This document shows positions 9,234 to 19,972 of a DNA stretch of 64,000 bases, one piece after another (position 1 is the stretch's first letter; each line of letters begins with the position of its first letter). A program made the translations under genes and the position numbers. Under the pieces are notes generated by a model, which saw nothing but the letters and a program-made list of their open reading frames with translations, was not told the DNA's origin and did no database searches. Origin of the DNA: Phytopseudomonas punonensis (GTDB taxonomy: Bacteria; Pseudomonadota; Gammaproteobacteria; Pseudomonadales; Pseudomonadaceae); the NCBI RefSeq assembly GCF_900142655.1, contig NZ_FRBQ01000006.1, forward strand, positions 1 to 64,000. The letters run 5' to 3'.

Positions 9234-10963
9234 CAGGGTTTCTCCGATCCGGTCAGGCGCTGCACGGTGCTGCGCAGAATTTCACTGTCAGGCTGCTCCT
9301 TGAGAGCATCGCGCCAGATCGTTCTGGCTTCGCGCTGCTTGCCTTGTGCCCACAACGCTTCGCCCAGGTGAGCGGCGACTTCGTGATCCGGGAAGCGTTC
9401 GAACGCCTGGCGCAGCCACTTCTCTGCTTCGGCGAGGTTGCCGAGGCGGAAGTTGGCCCAGCCGAGGCTGTCGAGAATCGCCGGATCTTCAGGGTTGAGA
9501 TCGTGAGCTTTCTGGATCAGCTGCAGGCCTTCCTGGTGGCGATCGGTGCGGTCAACGAGGGTGTAGCCCAGGGCGTTGAGGGCCATGGCGTTGTCCGGCT
9601 CGCGCTCGAGGATCAGGCGCAGGTCGCGCTCCAGCTGCTTCAGGTCGCCGCGTGGCTCTGCGAGCATGGCGCGGGTGTAGAGCAGGTTGATGTCGCCCGG
9701 GTATTGCTTGAGCGCCTGCTGGATAAGGTCCCAGGCCTGGTCGGGCTTGTCTTGTTTGGACAGCGACTCGGCTTCGATCAGGTACAGCTGCAGCGCGTAT
9801 TCCGGCTCGCTATCGCGGGCTTCGGCCAGGTGCTTGGAGGCTTCCGCGCCGCGGCCGTTGGCAACCAGCAGATCGGTCATGCGCGCCTGGGCGGGCAGGT
9901 AGTCGTTGCCGCCGCCAACCATCGAATAGGCGAGCAGGGCTTCATTCACTTCACCGAGTGCTTCGTGAGCACGGCCCAGATTGTATTGCGCCGGGTCGAC
10001 ATGGGCGTCGCGCTGAACCAGTTCTTCCAAATAGACGATGGCCTCGCGCCAGGCTTCAGCTTCCAGGCACACCAGTGCCAGAGAGAAGCGCAGATCGTCA
10101 TCTTCAGGGAATTGCTGCAGCAGCGACGAGAACTCGCCGCGGGCTTCATCCATGCGGCCCAGTTCGACCAGCTGACGGGCGTAGGTCAGACGCAGACGTT
10201 TGTCGCCTGGGTTGCGTTCCATGCCTTTCTTGAGCAGCGGCAGCGCTTCCTGGCCGCGACCCAGGCTTTGCAGCAAGCGCGCACGCAGCAGTAACGGTGC
10301 CGATTCGTCCTGCTTGGCTTCGCTGGATTCGAGCAGCTTCAGCGCTTCTTCAGCGCGGCCATCCTGTTGCAGCAGCAAGGCTTTGCCGAACAGCAGTTGG
10401 CCGTCGTTCGGGTACTTGCCGAGCAGGCGGTCGAAGCTTTGCAGCAGACCTGCGCGGGTATCCGGGTCGGTCTCGGCTGCGGAGAGGGCGAGGAAGTCGA
10501 AGTGCGTGTTGCCCTGACGCTGGCGCACGCGCTCCATATAAGTCATGGCTTCGTCGTAGCGACCGGCACGGGCCAGTTGCACGGCGGCGGCGCGCTGGGC
10601 GTCAACGTCGTCCGGAGCATTCTTGGCCCAGACCAACGAGGTATCCAGGGCTTCCTGCTCGGCGCCCAGGTACTCGGCGATGCGGAAGCCGCGTTCGGCA
10701 ACGCCGGCATCCTGGGTCGCGTCGGCCTGCTGCACATAGTTGCTCAGGGCAATGTCGAAGCGGTTGCGCTGGCCGGCGAGTTCGGCGGTCAGCAGCGACA
10801 GCAGGGTTTCCTGACTGAACGAGCCGTAGGTTTCCGGCGCCTTGGCGGTTGCCTCGGTACCCGGTTCTTCCACGGGAACGTTGCCATCCGGTGCGGACGG
10901 CGCAAAAGTCTGACAACCGCCCAGCAGGGCCAGGGCGGTGAGCAACGCGATGGGTCTATTCAT
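9233..10963 (-). CDS. TPR-repeat lipoprotein
   Basis: 576 residues from the ATG at 10963, where [18 protein letters not shown] is a lipoprotein signal (LGGC, Cys17). A Pro/Glu-rich linker follows, then about a dozen tetratricopeptide repeats to the C-terminus, for example [19 protein letters not shown] and AREARD-like helices. It is probably an envelope-anchored scaffold; its partners are unknown. The longer open frame upstream has no signal peptide and is rejected. The gene lies directly ahead of lolB, as in other pseudomonads, and is divergent from hemA with a 275-bp gap. Confidence 0.88.
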   Translation of the reverse strand: MNRPIALLTALALLGGCQTFAPSAPDGNVPVEEPGTEATAKAPETYGSFSQETLLSLLTAELAGQRNRFDIALSNYVQQADATQDAGVAERGFRIAEYLGAEQEALDTSLVWAKNAPDDVDAQRAAAVQLARAGRYDEAMTYMERVRQRQGNTHFDFLALSAAETDPDTRAGLLQSFDRLLGKYPNDGQLLFGKALLLQQDGRAEEALKLLESSEAKQDESAPLLLRARLLQSLGRGQEALPLLKKGMERNPGDKRLRLTYARQLVELGRMDEARGEFSSLLQQFPEDDDLRFSLALVCLEAEAWREAIVYLEELVQRDAHVDPAQYNLGRAHEALGEVNEALLAYSMVGGGNDYLPAQARMTDLLVANGRGAEASKHLAEARDSEPEYALQLYLIEAESLSKQDKPDQAWDLIQQALKQYPGDINLLYTRAMLAEPRGDLKQLERDLRLILEREPDNAMALNALGYTLVDRTDRHQEGLQLIQKAHDLNPEDPAILDSLGWANFRLGNLAEAEKWLRQAFERFPDHEVAAHLGEALWAQGKQREARTIWRDALKEQPDSEILRSTVQRLTGSEKP

Positions 10964-11238
10964 AGGGAGAAATGCGACTAACCTGCGGTTTTGGCCATCA
11001 TGACACAAGCCGTTGGGCAAGCCCATGGGCAGCCCGTGTGTCCTGGCGATGTGGGGTTGGACTGTCGAAGGCTGAGCGGGTTGCATCGAATGCCAGGCGC
11101 AGCATCCCAGCGCTGGCGAAGTCATTCTCATTAGCTGTCATCACGTCTGGCTATCGACGCCATGCAAGGTGCGATGGTTGTTCTGCATCGACCGAAGTAG
11201 GACAATTGCCCGCTTCCAACCCCCTGTCAGCGACGTGC

Positions 11239-12519
11239 ATGGCCTTTATTGCTCTCGGTATCAACCACAAGACCGCTTCGGTGGATGTTCGCGAGCGCGT
11301 GGCTTTTACTCCCGAGCAGCTCGTAGAGGCCCTGCAGCTGCTTTGCCGCCATACGCCAAGTCGTGAAGCGGCGATCCTGTCGACCTGCAATCGCAGCGAG
11401 CTCTACCTCGAACAGGATGGCCCGGGCGTCGATGCTGTGCTCAGCTGGTTGGCCGATTATCATCATTTGAGCGTCGATGAACTGCGTGCCTGCGCTTATA
11501 TCCACGAAGATGATGCGGCAGTTCGTCACATGATGCGCGTGGCCTCCGGCCTCGACTCCATGGTGCTTGGCGAACCGCAGATTCTCGGCCAGATGAAGTC
11601 TGCTTTTGCCGTTGCCCGCGAGGCCGGTACCCTCGGGCCGTTGCTCGGGCGGTTGTTCCAGGCCACCTTCAGCACCGCCAAGCAGGTGCGTACCGATACC
11701 GCGATTGGCGAGAACCCGGTGTCGGTCGCTTTCGCCGCCGTCAGCCTGGCCAAACAGATCTTCGCCGACCTGCACCGCAGCCAGGCGCTGCTGATCGGCG
11801 CTGGCGAGACCATCAGCCTGGTGGCTCGCCATCTTCACGATCAGGGCATCAAGCGCATCGTCGTCGCCAACCGCACCCTGGAGCGTGCCAGCAGCCTGGC
11901 CGAGCAATTTGGCGCCCATGCCGTACTGCTCTCCGACATTCCTCAGGAGCTGGTGCACAGCGATATCGTCATCAGCTCCACTGCCAGCCAGCTGCCGATT
12001 CTCGGCAAGGGCGCGGTGGAAAGCGCCCTCAAACAGCGCAAGCACAAACCGATCTTCATGGTCGATATCGCCGTGCCGCGGGATATCGAGCCCGAAGTCG
12101 GCGAGCTTGATGACGTCTATCTGTATACCGTCGACGACCTGCATGAAGTCATCGCGGAAAACCTCAAGAGCCGTCAGGGCGCGGCGCAGGCAGCTGAAGA
12201 ACTGGTGGCGGTCGGCGCTGATGATTTCATGGTGCGCCTGCGTGAGCTGGCCGCGGTTGATGTGCTCAGGGCATACCGCCAACAGGCCGAACGCCTGCGT
12301 GACGATGAACTGGCCCGTGCCCAACGCATGCTCGCCAACGGCGCCGCCGCCGAAGAAGTGCTGGCTCAGCTGGCTCGGGGCTTGACCAACAAGCTGCTGC
12401 ACGCACCCAGCGTGCAATTGAAGAAGTTCTCCGCCACCGGGCGCATCGACGCGCTGGGCGTGGCTCAGGAGCTGTTCGCTCTGGAAGAAGGCACGTCGTC
12501 CGGCTTGGTCAATAAATAG
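11239..12519 (+). CDS. hemA: Glutamyl-tRNA reductase
   Basis: 426 residues from the ATG at 11239 ([20 protein letters not shown]); no clear ribosome site precedes it, but upstream codons do not match the family. It reduces glutamyl-tRNA to glutamate semialdehyde, the first step of C5 haem synthesis. The catalytic Cys is in [10 protein letters not shown], substrate-binding [15 protein letters not shown] follows, the NADPH domain shows [15 protein letters not shown], and a C-terminal dimerisation helix ends the protein. It is divergent from the TPR gene and leads hemA-prfA-prmC-moeB-murI. Confidence 0.97.
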   Translation: MAFIALGINHKTASVDVRERVAFTPEQLVEALQLLCRHTPSREAAILSTCNRSELYLEQDGPGVDAVLSWLADYHHLSVDELRACAYIHEDDAAVRHMMRVASGLDSMVLGEPQILGQMKSAFAVAREAGTLGPLLGRLFQATFSTAKQVRTDTAIGENPVSVAFAAVSLAKQIFADLHRSQALLIGAGETISLVARHLHDQGIKRIVVANRTLERASSLAEQFGAHAVLLSDIPQELVHSDIVISSTASQLPILGKGAVESALKQRKHKPIFMVDIAVPRDIEPEVGELDDVYLYTVDDLHEVIAENLKSRQGAAQAAEELVAVGADDFMVRLRELAAVDVLRAYRQQAERLRDDELARAQRMLANGAAAEEVLAQLARGLTNKLLHAPSVQLKKFSATGRIDALGVAQELFALEEGTSSGLVNK

Positions 12520-12529
12520 AAGGCATGTA

Positions 12530-13612
12530 ATGAAAGCTTCGCTGATCAATAAACTCGATCTGTTGCACGACCGTTTCGAAGAAGTCACGGCGCTGCTTGG
12601 CGATGCCGAGGTGATCACCAACCAGACCCAGTTTCGCGCCTACTCCAAGGAATACGCCGAGATCGAGCCGGTGATCGCCGCGTTTCGCGAATTCCGCAAG
12701 GTGCAGGCTGACCTCGACGGCGCCCAGGCGCTGCTCAAGGACAGCGACCCGGACATGCGCGAGATGGCCGAGGAAGAAGTCGACACTGCCAAGGCCCGCC
12801 TACTTGAGCTGGAAGACAGCCTGCAGCGCATGCTGCTGCCGAAGGATCCCAATGACGGCCGTAACGTGTTTCTCGAGGTGCGTGCCGGTACTGGCGGTGA
12901 CGAGGCGGCGATCTTTGCCGGTGATCTGTTTCGCATGTATTCGCGCTATGCCGAAAAGCAGGGCTGGCGCGTCGAGGTACTGTCCGCCAACGAGGGCGAG
13001 CACGGCGGCTTCAAGGAAGTGATCGCCCGGGTCGAAGGCGAAAACGTATTCGGCAAGCTCAAGTTCGAGTCCGGTGCGCACCGCGTACAGCGTGTGCCGG
13101 AAACCGAGTCCCAGGGGCGTATTCATACGTCGGCCTGCACCGTTGCGGTGTTGCCCGAGCCGGACGAGCAAATGGCCATCGAGATCAACCCGGCGGATTT
13201 GCGCGTCGACACCTATCGCTCATCGGGCGCTGGCGGTCAGCACGTCAACACCACCGACTCGGCGATCCGCATCACTCACATTCCCACCGGCACCGTGGTC
13301 GAGTGTCAGGAAGAGCGCTCGCAACACAAGAACCGAGCCAAGGCCATGGCCTGGCTGTCGGCCAAGCTCAAGGATCAGCAGGACGCCGCCGCGCACAAGG
13401 AAATCTCCGACACGCGCAAGCTGCTGGTCGGCTCCGGCGATCGCTCCGAACGCATCCGCACCTACAACTTCCCCCAGGGCCGGGTGACCGATCACCGCAT
13501 CAACCTGACCCTGTATTCGCTCAACGAAGTGATCGCCGGTAGCGTCGATGCGGTGATCGAGCCGCTGCTCGCCGAATACCAGGCCGATCAGCTGGCCGCG
13601 TTGAGCGACTAA
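12530..13612 (+). CDS. prfA: Peptide chain release factor 1
   Basis: 360 residues. It recognises UAG and UAA. The stop-codon-reading tripeptide is PET in [11 protein letters not shown] (E. coli has PAT at this place), and the catalytic GGQ is in [17 protein letters not shown]; the Gln of GGQ is the target of PrmC, encoded just downstream. It starts 10 bp after hemA with an AGAAGG ribosome site, so the two are co-transcribed. Confidence 0.97.
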   Translation: MKASLINKLDLLHDRFEEVTALLGDAEVITNQTQFRAYSKEYAEIEPVIAAFREFRKVQADLDGAQALLKDSDPDMREMAEEEVDTAKARLLELEDSLQRMLLPKDPNDGRNVFLEVRAGTGGDEAAIFAGDLFRMYSRYAEKQGWRVEVLSANEGEHGGFKEVIARVEGENVFGKLKFESGAHRVQRVPETESQGRIHTSACTVAVLPEPDEQMAIEINPADLRVDTYRSSGAGGQHVNTTDSAIRITHIPTGTVVECQEERSQHKNRAKAMAWLSAKLKDQQDAAAHKEISDTRKLLVGSGDRSERIRTYNFPQGRVTDHRINLTLYSLNEVIAGSVDAVIEPLLAEYQADQLAALSD

Positions 13613-13711
13613 ATAGCACCCAAGAGGATGATGCCTTTCATCCGCCATCAGCCCCGCGCGACGAATCGATAACGTGCGGGCTACGCGCCCGATCCACTCG
13701 ACAATATAGAT

Positions 13712-14545
13712 ATGGCCAGCATCGAATCCCTGCTTCGTACCGCCGAACTGCCTGACTCGCCCAGCCCGCGGCTGGACGCCGAGCTCCTGCTGGCCGATGC
13801 CCTGGGCAAGCCGCGCAGCTACCTGCGCACCTGGGCCGACCGTGAAGTGGACGCCGAGGCAGCGGCGCGGTTCGCAAGCAGCCTGGCACGTCGGCGTAAC
13901 GGTGAGCCAGTCGCCTACATTCTTGGCCGCCAGGGCTTCTGGAGCCTGGATCTGGACGTCGCCCCGCACACCCTGATTCCACGCCCGGATACCGAGTTAC
14001 TGGTGGAAACCTCGCTGACGCTGCTGCCCGGCGGTCCGGCTCGGGTGCTCGATCTCGGCACCGGCAGCGGCGCCATCGCCCTGGCGTTGGCAAGCGAACG
14101 GCCGTCCTGGCAGGTCACCGGCGTTGACCGGGTGGGCGAGGCCGTGGCGCTGGCTGAGGGCAATCGCGCGCGCCTGGGGTTGCACAATGCCGTGTTCAAG
14201 GTGAGCCACTGGTTCGATGCACTGGGAGGCGAGCGGTACGGGCTGATCGTCAGCAATCCGCCCTATATCGCCAGCGATGATCATCACCTGGGTGAGGGCG
14301 ACGTGCGTTTCGAGCCGAGCAGTGCGCTGGTATCGGGTGCTGACGGGCTGGACGACATTCGCCTGATCATCACTGGGGGGCCGGCGTATCTGGCGGCGCC
14401 TGGCTGGCTGCTGCTTGAACATGGATTTGATCAGGCTGAGGCGGTACGCGAGCTGTTGAACCAGCGCGGCTTCGTCGAGGTTCACAGTCGCCGCGATCTC
14501 GCCGATCATGAGCGCATCAGCCTGGGACGATGGCCACATGAATGA
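13712..14545 (+). CDS. prmC: Release-factor glutamine methyltransferase
   Basis: 277 residues. It methylates the GGQ glutamine of release factors. An N-terminal helical domain (1-80) is followed by a Rossmann methyltransferase: VLDLGTGSGAIALALA binds S-adenosylmethionine and SNPPYIAS is the NPPY motif that holds the Gln. Coupling to prfA, whose product is the substrate, is typical. The 99-bp gap after prfA holds no obvious terminator. The 3' end overlaps moeB by 8 bp. Confidence 0.96.
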   Translation: MASIESLLRTAELPDSPSPRLDAELLLADALGKPRSYLRTWADREVDAEAAARFASSLARRRNGEPVAYILGRQGFWSLDLDVAPHTLIPRPDTELLVETSLTLLPGGPARVLDLGTGSGAIALALASERPSWQVTGVDRVGEAVALAEGNRARLGLHNAVFKVSHWFDALGGERYGLIVSNPPYIASDDHHLGEGDVRFEPSSALVSGADGLDDIRLIITGGPAYLAAPGWLLLEHGFDQAEAVRELLNQRGFVEVHSRRDLADHERISLGRWPHE

Positions 14546-15305
14546 ACACCTGAGCGACGAGGAACTGCTGCGCTACAGTCGGCAGATTCTGCTCTCGCAG
14601 ATCGATGTAGACGGCCAGTTGCGCCTCAAAGCCAGCCGCGTGCTGATCGTCGGCCTCGGCGGTCTCGGCTCGCCAGTGGCGCTGTATCTGGCCGCGGCCG
14701 GCGTGGGTGAACTGCACCTGGCGGATTTCGACAGAGTCGACTTGAGCAACCTGCAACGGCAGATCGCCCACGACACGACGAATATCGGCCAAAGCAAAGT
14801 CGACTCGGCGCTGGCTCGGCTGGCGGCGATTAACCCTGAAATCACCCTACGTGCCTACCGTCAGGCGCTGGATGCGGATTCGCTTGCAGCGGCCGTGACG
14901 GCGGTAGACCTGGTGCTCGACTGCTCGGACAACTTCACCACCCGTGAGGCCGTCAATGCCGCCTGCGTGGCCGCGCGGCGGCCACTGGTCAGCGGTGCAG
15001 CGATCCGCCTGGAAGGGCAGCTTTCGGTGTTCGACCCGCGCCGTGACGATAGCCCCTGTTATCACTGCTTGTATGGCCACGGCAGCGAAGCCGAGCTGAC
15101 TTGCAGCGAAGCCGGTGTCGTCGGGCCGTTGGTTGGCCTGGTCGGCAGCCTGCAGGCACTCGAGGCCTTGAAGCTGCTGGCCGGCTTTGGCGAGGCGCTG
15201 GTCGGACGGTTGCTGCTGATCGATGCCTTCGGTTCGCGCTTTCGTGAACTGCGGGTCAAGCGCGACCCCGCTTGCGCTGTGTGCGGAAGCGCCGCCCATG
15301 CGTGA
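14538..15305 (+). CDS. moeB: MoeB/ThiF-type adenylyltransferase
   Basis: 255 residues from the ATG at 14538 ([19 protein letters not shown]). An E1-like enzyme that adenylates the C-terminal Gly of a sulfur-carrier protein, MoaD or ThiS. The nucleotide loop is [33 protein letters not shown] and the Asp of DCSDNFTTR follow. Two CxxC pairs (CYHC and CAVC) bind zinc. MoeB and ThiF are hard to tell apart by sequence; the name moeB follows the conserved Pseudomonas neighbourhood. It overlaps both prmC and murI. Confidence 0.88.
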   Translation: MNEHLSDEELLRYSRQILLSQIDVDGQLRLKASRVLIVGLGGLGSPVALYLAAAGVGELHLADFDRVDLSNLQRQIAHDTTNIGQSKVDSALARLAAINPEITLRAYRQALDADSLAAAVTAVDLVLDCSDNFTTREAVNAACVAARRPLVSGAAIRLEGQLSVFDPRRDDSPCYHCLYGHGSEAELTCSEAGVVGPLVGLVGSLQALEALKLLAGFGEALVGRLLLIDAFGSRFRELRVKRDPACAVCGSAAHA

Positions 15306-16095
15306 CGCGCCAATCGGGGTGTTCGATTCCGGTGTCGGTGGCCTCACGGTATTGCGCGAGATTCGCGTGCTGCTGCCAGACGAGGCGCTGCTGTATGTAG
15401 CCGACAGCGGGCATGTGCCTTATGGCGAAAAGAGCCCGGAGTACATCCGCGAGCGTTGTCGGGTAATCGCGGCTTTCTTGCTCGCCAAAGGCGCCAAGGC
15501 GCTGGTGCTGGCGTGCAACACCGCAACCGTAGCGGGCGTCGCTGAGCTGCGTACGCTGTACCCGCAGTTGCCGATCGTGGCGATGGAGCCCGCAGTCAAG
15601 CCGGCTGCTGCAGCCACGCGCTCCGGTGTAGTCGGTGTGTTGGCCACCACTGGAACCCTGAAAAGTGCCCGCTTCGCGGCGCTGCTGGATCAGTTCGCCA
15701 GCGACGTTCGAGTGGTTACCCAGCCTTGTCCTGGGTTAGTTGAGCTGATCGAAGCAGGGGATCTTAACGATCCAGCACTGCACCTGCTGCTGCGCGGCTA
15801 TGTCGAGCCGTTGCTGGCCGAGGGCTGCGACACGCTGATTCTCGGTTGCACTCACTACCCCTTCCTGAGGCCGCTGCTCGAACAGTGGTTGGATCCGTCG
15901 ATCAGCCTGATAGATACCGGCGCCGCTGTCGCCCGGCAACTGCAACGGCTGTTGGTCAGTCGCGACCTGCTGGCCGCAGGGCCGCGCTGTGCAGACCACT
16001 TCTGGTGCAGCGGCGATCCTTTGGCCATGCAGCAGGTGTTGCCACGCCTGTGGGGCAGCGCCGAACCGGTGGCTGGGCTGCCTTCGATTAATTAA
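15298..16095 (+). CDS. murI: Glutamate racemase
   Basis: 265 residues from the ATG at 15298, overlapping moeB by 8 bp. It makes D-glutamate for peptidoglycan. Both catalytic cysteines are visible, in [11 protein letters not shown] and [11 protein letters not shown], together with [14 protein letters not shown] and [11 protein letters not shown]. It is the last gene of the hemA series; no hairpin follows before pagL. Confidence 0.96.
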   Translation: MRDAPIGVFDSGVGGLTVLREIRVLLPDEALLYVADSGHVPYGEKSPEYIRERCRVIAAFLLAKGAKALVLACNTATVAGVAELRTLYPQLPIVAMEPAVKPAAAATRSGVVGVLATTGTLKSARFAALLDQFASDVRVVTQPCPGLVELIEAGDLNDPALHLLLRGYVEPLLAEGCDTLILGCTHYPFLRPLLEQWLDPSISLIDTGAAVARQLQRLLVSRDLLAAGPRCADHFWCSGDPLAMQQVLPRLWGSAEPVAGLPSIN

Positions 16096-16207
16096 CCGTT
16101 GGGTTAGTAAATATTTCTAGAACCAAGGGAACTTGTCTAAAGTCTGTAACTGTAGCTTTCAGCATGCCCACTTAAAAACTAATAAGTCCCTATAAAAGGA
16201 TGTATCG

Positions 16208-16726
16208 ATGAAGAAGCTGGTTGGCTTGGTCGCTGCAGTTGCGTTGTCTCTTGGTTCGGTTACAGCCATTCAGGCTGCGGGTTTGAGTGTTTCCGTGGGG
16301 CAGACGGGCGACTCCACCATGGTTTATCGCCTGGGGGCTCAGTTCGATTTCAACAGCCGTTGGTTCGAAAGCAGTGTTGGCCACTTGGGCGGTTATTGGG
16401 ATGCCGGTTACACCTACTGGCAGGGGGATGATACGTCCACCAACCACAGTGTTTCCTTTGCGCCGGTATTCGTTTACGAGTTCGCTGGGCAAACCGTCAA
16501 ACCTTACCTGGAGGCGGGTATCGGGGTAGCAGCATTCTCCAATACCAAACTTGAATCCAATGATCTGGGTTCTTCGTTCCAGTTCGAAGATCGCATTGGT
16601 GCCGGCCTGCGTTTCGCCGGTGGCCATGAAGTGGGCATTCGCGCAATCCACTATTCCAACGCCGGCATCAAACAGCCTAACGATGGTGTAGAGGCATACT
16701 CGCTGCACTACCGCTTCAACTACTAA
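16208..16726 (+). CDS. pagL: Lipid A 3-O-deacylase, PagL family
   Basis: 172 residues with a cleavable signal (cut near IQA-AGL). An eight-stranded outer-membrane barrel that removes the 3-O acyl chain of lipid A. The catalytic His and Ser are in RAIHYSNAGIKQPNDGVE, with the Asn and the Glu of the site a few residues later; the C-terminal YRFNY ends in an aromatic as barrels do. An AAAAGGA ribosome site precedes the ATG. The 112-bp gap after murI is AT-rich and likely holds its own promoter. Confidence 0.92.
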   Translation: MKKLVGLVAAVALSLGSVTAIQAAGLSVSVGQTGDSTMVYRLGAQFDFNSRWFESSVGHLGGYWDAGYTYWQGDDTSTNHSVSFAPVFVYEFAGQTVKPYLEAGIGVAAFSNTKLESNDLGSSFQFEDRIGAGLRFAGGHEVGIRAIHYSNAGIKQPNDGVEAYSLHYRFNY

Positions 16727-16742
16727 GCAGTAGTCGAGTCTT

Positions 16743-16772
16743 AAAAAAACCGGGCCTTGGCCCGGTTTTTTT
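16743..16772 (+). terminator. Terminator of pagL
   Basis: Seven A, then CCGGGCC-TT-GGCCCGG, then seven T. It can act in both directions and separates pagL from the convergent YkgJ-family gene. Confidence 0.92.
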
Positions 16773-16795
16773 ATGCGCTGCTTTTGGGCGCCAGA

Positions 16796-17113
16796 TCAGC
16801 GATAGATGGTGTCGATGCCGCTGCGCTCTTCTAGGCATTCCGGCGAGCCCATTTCAAACTCGCGGCAGATCAGCGGCCGCACTTCGTAGATGGTGCAGCG
16901 CATGGTGTCGCGATCCAGTGCCGCGCACCAGCCGTCGTCGAGGCGGCGCATCACTTCACCGCCCCAATCGTCGCTATCGATAAAGCGCTCGGGCACGCCG
17001 GTATCGGTGATCAGCATCACTTCCAGCTGGCAGCAGCAGGCCGCGCAGGTACTGCAAGTGACCTGCGCCTGTTCATTGAGCTGGGTATGGGGGATATGTC
17101 GTTCGTTACTCAT
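16796..17113 (-). CDS. YkgJ-family cysteine-cluster protein
   Basis: 105 residues. The conserved cysteines are CSTCAACCC near residue 20, then DGWCAALDRDTMRCTIYEVRPLICREF and a last one in SPECLEE. The family is thought to hold a zinc or iron-sulfur cluster; its biochemical role is not established. It is convergent with pagL and shares that gene's terminator. The gene starts 39 bp downstream of the DUF2878 stop on the same strand, so the two may be co-transcribed. Confidence 0.85.
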   Translation of the reverse strand: MSNERHIPHTQLNEQAQVTCSTCAACCCQLEVMLITDTGVPERFIDSDDWGGEVMRRLDDGWCAALDRDTMRCTIYEVRPLICREFEMGSPECLEERSGIDTIYR

Positions 17114-17152
17114 CGCGCTAGTTTACGCCAGCCGCGGTGTTGCGCAGTGAAT

Positions 17153-17656
17153 TCAAGCAGGGTGGCGATCTGCGCTATACAGCCTGGCGAAGCCGTGCAG
17201 CACCGGCAGCCCAGCCGCCCAGATCGCGGCCAGTAACGTCAACGTGGCGGTGTTGCCGTAGGGCAGGCTCATCACGTTCAGCCAGGTGCTGGCGCCGTAA
17301 GAGAGCAGGGCAAAGCCGGCGCCAATCAGGCTGGCGCGCCACAGCGGCCGCGCCGTCCAGGCCAGGCAGTGGCAAAGGGTGGTGCCGAGCAAGAGCCACG
17401 TCAGTGCTTGGTTCAACGGAACCAGCTGACGCGGCTCGCCGAAGTCGAACACACCCAGTTGCAGCAGGAAGCTATCCACCGCGCTGCCGAACAGAAACAC
17501 GCTCATCAGCAGTTTGCCTTCGCGCTGCCAACTGCCGATGTGCAGCAGATGAACCAATAGCACCACCGCAACGACCCATAGCCAAGGCCCGCCACCGAGC
17601 AGGCAAGCGAGCCAGCCGCAGATAAATAGCAGGGCGTTTAGCGAGGTTTTAGGCAC
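17153..17656 (-). CDS. DUF2878-like inner-membrane protein
   Basis: 167 residues, mostly hydrophobic, with about five transmembrane helices (near 7-35, 45-70, 80-100, 105-125, 130-155). Similar small proteins in pseudomonads are classed as DUF2878. No catalytic motif is visible and no function is proposed. It stands between the YkgJ gene and the photolyase cluster, about 90 bp from each. Confidence 0.7.
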   Translation of the reverse strand: MPKTSLNALLFICGWLACLLGGGPWLWVVAVVLLVHLLHIGSWQREGKLLMSVFLFGSAVDSFLLQLGVFDFGEPRQLVPLNQALTWLLLGTTLCHCLAWTARPLWRASLIGAGFALLSYGASTWLNVMSLPYGNTATLTLLAAIWAAGLPVLHGFARLYSADRHPA

Positions 17657-17745
17657 TGAGCAACATCCAGTCAGGTCTGCCTGGCGGCAGCAAACAAGAC
17701 GCCGATGGTGCCGTGAGCGTGACGCGGTTGCAAGCCGTGGCCGTG

Positions 17746-18516
17746 TCAGGGCGTGTCCCGTTCGCTGCGCGCTAGGCGCCTGCCAATAGCCAATTGCAGG
17801 CGCGCGGGCAGGCGACTGAGCAGACCAAGCGCGGCGATGAACGGGCCAGGAAAGGCGATTTCCAGCGGGCGGGCGTCCAGCCGTTTGGCGATATGCCGGG
17901 CGGCCTTGCGTGCTGACCAGCGCATCGGTGTGTAATAGCCGCTATTTTCCGAGTGCGCAGTATCGACGAAGCCCGGCGTGACTACAGTCACCGCGATACC
18001 TTCCTGGGCCAGGTCGACCCGCAGTGATTCGAGTAGATAGCGCAGCGCGGCCTTGGAGGCGCCATAGGCGCCGGCGCCCGCCAGTGGCAGGTAGGTGACC
18101 GCGCTGCTGACGCCAACCAGATGTGCCGATTGGCCACGGCGCAGCAGCGGCAGTGCGGCAACGATGCAGTGGCTGGCCGAGAACAGGTTGCCACGCATGA
18201 CCCGGGCCAGTGTATCGGCTTCGAAATTGCTGGCGTCGACATGTTCGTACACGCCGGCATTGAGTATCGCGCAGTCCAGCGCGCCCCAGTGCTCGTTGAG
18301 CTGCGAGGCAATCGCGTCCACTTCGCTGACCTCACCAAGGTCGCCCGGCAGCACCAGCACCTTGCCGGGAAAACGCTCGGCGAGCGCCAGCAAAGGTTCT
18401 TCGCGGCGAGCGCTCAGCGCCAGGCGATGGCCGTCGTTCAGCAAGCGCTCGGCCAGGGCATGGCCGATGCCGCTGCTGGCACCGGTCAGCCAGATGCGTT
18501 TGCTGAAGGCACTCAT
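17746..18516 (-). CDS. Short-chain dehydrogenase/reductase
   Basis: 256 residues from the ATG at 18516, whose ATGA overlaps the photolyase stop. The dinucleotide loop is TGASSGIGHALAERL, LNAGVYE is the NAG motif, the catalytic Ser lies in VSSAVTYLPLAG, and Tyr and Lys in YGASK. The C-terminal 40 residues are hydrophobic and basic (IAALGLLSRLPARLQ), perhaps for membrane contact. The substrate is unknown. It is the last gene of the YbgA-MerR-phr-SDR operon, so it is likely induced with photolyase. Confidence 0.88.
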   Translation of the reverse strand: MSAFSKRIWLTGASSGIGHALAERLLNDGHRLALSARREEPLLALAERFPGKVLVLPGDLGEVSEVDAIASQLNEHWGALDCAILNAGVYEHVDASNFEADTLARVMRGNLFSASHCIVAALPLLRRGQSAHLVGVSSAVTYLPLAGAGAYGASKAALRYLLESLRVDLAQEGIAVTVVTPGFVDTAHSENSGYYTPMRWSARKAARHIAKRLDARPLEIAFPGPFIAALGLLSRLPARLQLAIGRRLARSERDTP

Positions 18517-19964
18517 GCCAGTTCGCTGGCAGGCGGCAGGTTCTTGAAGGCGTCCAGCGCACGCTGGCGGCTGGCGCGCAGATCGACGATGGGCTTCGGG
18601 TAGTCCACGCCGCCGCCAAACAGGCTGGCTTGCCCTTTGCTGCCGGCATGCGGATCGTGAATCGCCTTGTCGCTCAACGCCGCCAGTTCGGGCAGCCACT
18701 GGCGGATGAAGCGGCCATCCGGATCGAAGCGCTGCGATTGGCTGATCGGGTTGAAGATGCGGAAGTAGGGCACCGAGTCGGTGCCGGTCGAGGCGCTCCA
18801 CTGCCAGCCGCCGTTGTTGGCGGCCAAGTCACCGTCGATCAGGTGGCGCATGAAGAAGCGTTCGCCTTCACGCCAGTCAATCAGCAGGTTCTTGGTCAGG
18901 TACATCGCCACCACCATGCGCAGGCGGTTGTGCATCCAGCCGGTTTCCAGCAACTGGCGCATGGCCGCATCGATAATCGGAATACCGGTACGACCTTCCT
19001 GCCAGGCTTGCAGATCCTTGCTGGAGTTGCGCCAGGGCAGCGCTTCGGTTTCCGGGCGGAAGGCACGGCCCATGGAAACGTGCGGATAGCCGACCAGAAT
19101 ATGGGTGTAGAACTCTCGCCACAGCAGCTCATTGACCCAGGTGACTGCGCCCTGGTTGCCGCTTTCGAACTCGCCGCCGTTGGCGTTCAGCGCCGCATGC
19201 AGGCACTGGCGCGGCGACACCACGCCGGCGGCCAGGTAGGCCGAAAGCTGGCTGGTGCCGGGGCGGGCAGGGAAGTCGCGGTTATCCTGGTAGTCCTCTA
19301 TCCACTCGTCAGCAAAGCGCTGCAACCGCTCCCGTGCGGCCTGTTCACCCGCCGGCCAGGCAACGAGCAGGTGCTGGCTTGGGGTATCGAAGCCAGCAAT
19401 GTTTTCGGGTATCGGGTCAGCCGCTATTTTCAGTTCGTTTTGCGCTTTGGGCAGCGCCACCAGTTTCGGCAACGCCGTGTGCAGGCGCTGATAACAGACG
19501 CCGCGAAACTGGCTGTAGACCTTGAAGTAGTTGCCGGTGCGCGTTAGCACGCTGCCCGGTTTGAACAGCAGGCGGTCGAGATGGCTGTGAAGGTTGATGC
19601 CGAGCTTGTCCATTGCGCTGGAGACGGCCTGGTCGCGGCGGCTTTCGTTGACGCCATATTCCTCGTTCACATGCACGGCGGTGGCGTTCAGTTCTTGGGC
19701 CAGCTTGCCGAGTACCTTTGGCGCCGCGCCCCACTCATCGGCCTCGCGAACCAGCAGCGGTACGTTGAGGCGCTTCAGCTCCTGGCTCAGCTCGGCGAGG
19801 TTGCGCAACCAGAAATCCACCTTGCACGCGGCGTCATCGTGCTGCTGCCATTGGGCCGGGCTAAGCAGGAATACCGCGACCGTCGGGCCGGCCTGCATGG
19901 CAGCGCTCAGCGCACTGTTATCGGTGACACGCAGGTCGGTGCGAAACCACATCAGTTGCAGCAT
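18513..19964 (-). CDS. phrB: Deoxyribodipyrimidine photolyase
   Basis: 483 residues. It repairs cyclobutane pyrimidine dimers with blue light, FADH- and an antenna cofactor. MLQLMWFRTDLRVTDNSAL opens the antenna domain. The FAD-binding half contains LSAYLAAGVVSPRQC, WRSNRW-type region EFYTHILVGYPHV and GIPIIDAAMRQLLETGWMHNRLRM, the signature of class I photolyases. GGWQWSASTGTDSVPYFRIFNP is the DNA/FAD-contacting block. It is translationally coupled to the SDR gene and follows the MerR gene by 8 bp. Confidence 0.96.
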   Translation of the reverse strand: MLQLMWFRTDLRVTDNSALSAAMQAGPTVAVFLLSPAQWQQHDDAACKVDFWLRNLAELSQELKRLNVPLLVREADEWGAAPKVLGKLAQELNATAVHVNEEYGVNESRRDQAVSSAMDKLGINLHSHLDRLLFKPGSVLTRTGNYFKVYSQFRGVCYQRLHTALPKLVALPKAQNELKIAADPIPENIAGFDTPSQHLLVAWPAGEQAARERLQRFADEWIEDYQDNRDFPARPGTSQLSAYLAAGVVSPRQCLHAALNANGGEFESGNQGAVTWVNELLWREFYTHILVGYPHVSMGRAFRPETEALPWRNSSKDLQAWQEGRTGIPIIDAAMRQLLETGWMHNRLRMVVAMYLTKNLLIDWREGERFFMRHLIDGDLAANNGGWQWSASTGTDSVPYFRIFNPISQSQRFDPDGRFIRQWLPELAALSDKAIHDPHAGSKGQASLFGGGVDYPKPIVDLRASRQRALDAFKNLPPASELA

Positions 19965-19972
19965 GAGGCGTC

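Noticed and set aside
11227..12621. 464-codon minus-strand frame opposite hemA
   Set aside because: Shadow of hemA; no recognisable protein.
16119..16145. GAACTT near pagL as an AlgU (sigma-E) -35 box
   Set aside because: No matching -10 element (TCTGA-like) is found at 16-17 bp, so the support is too weak.
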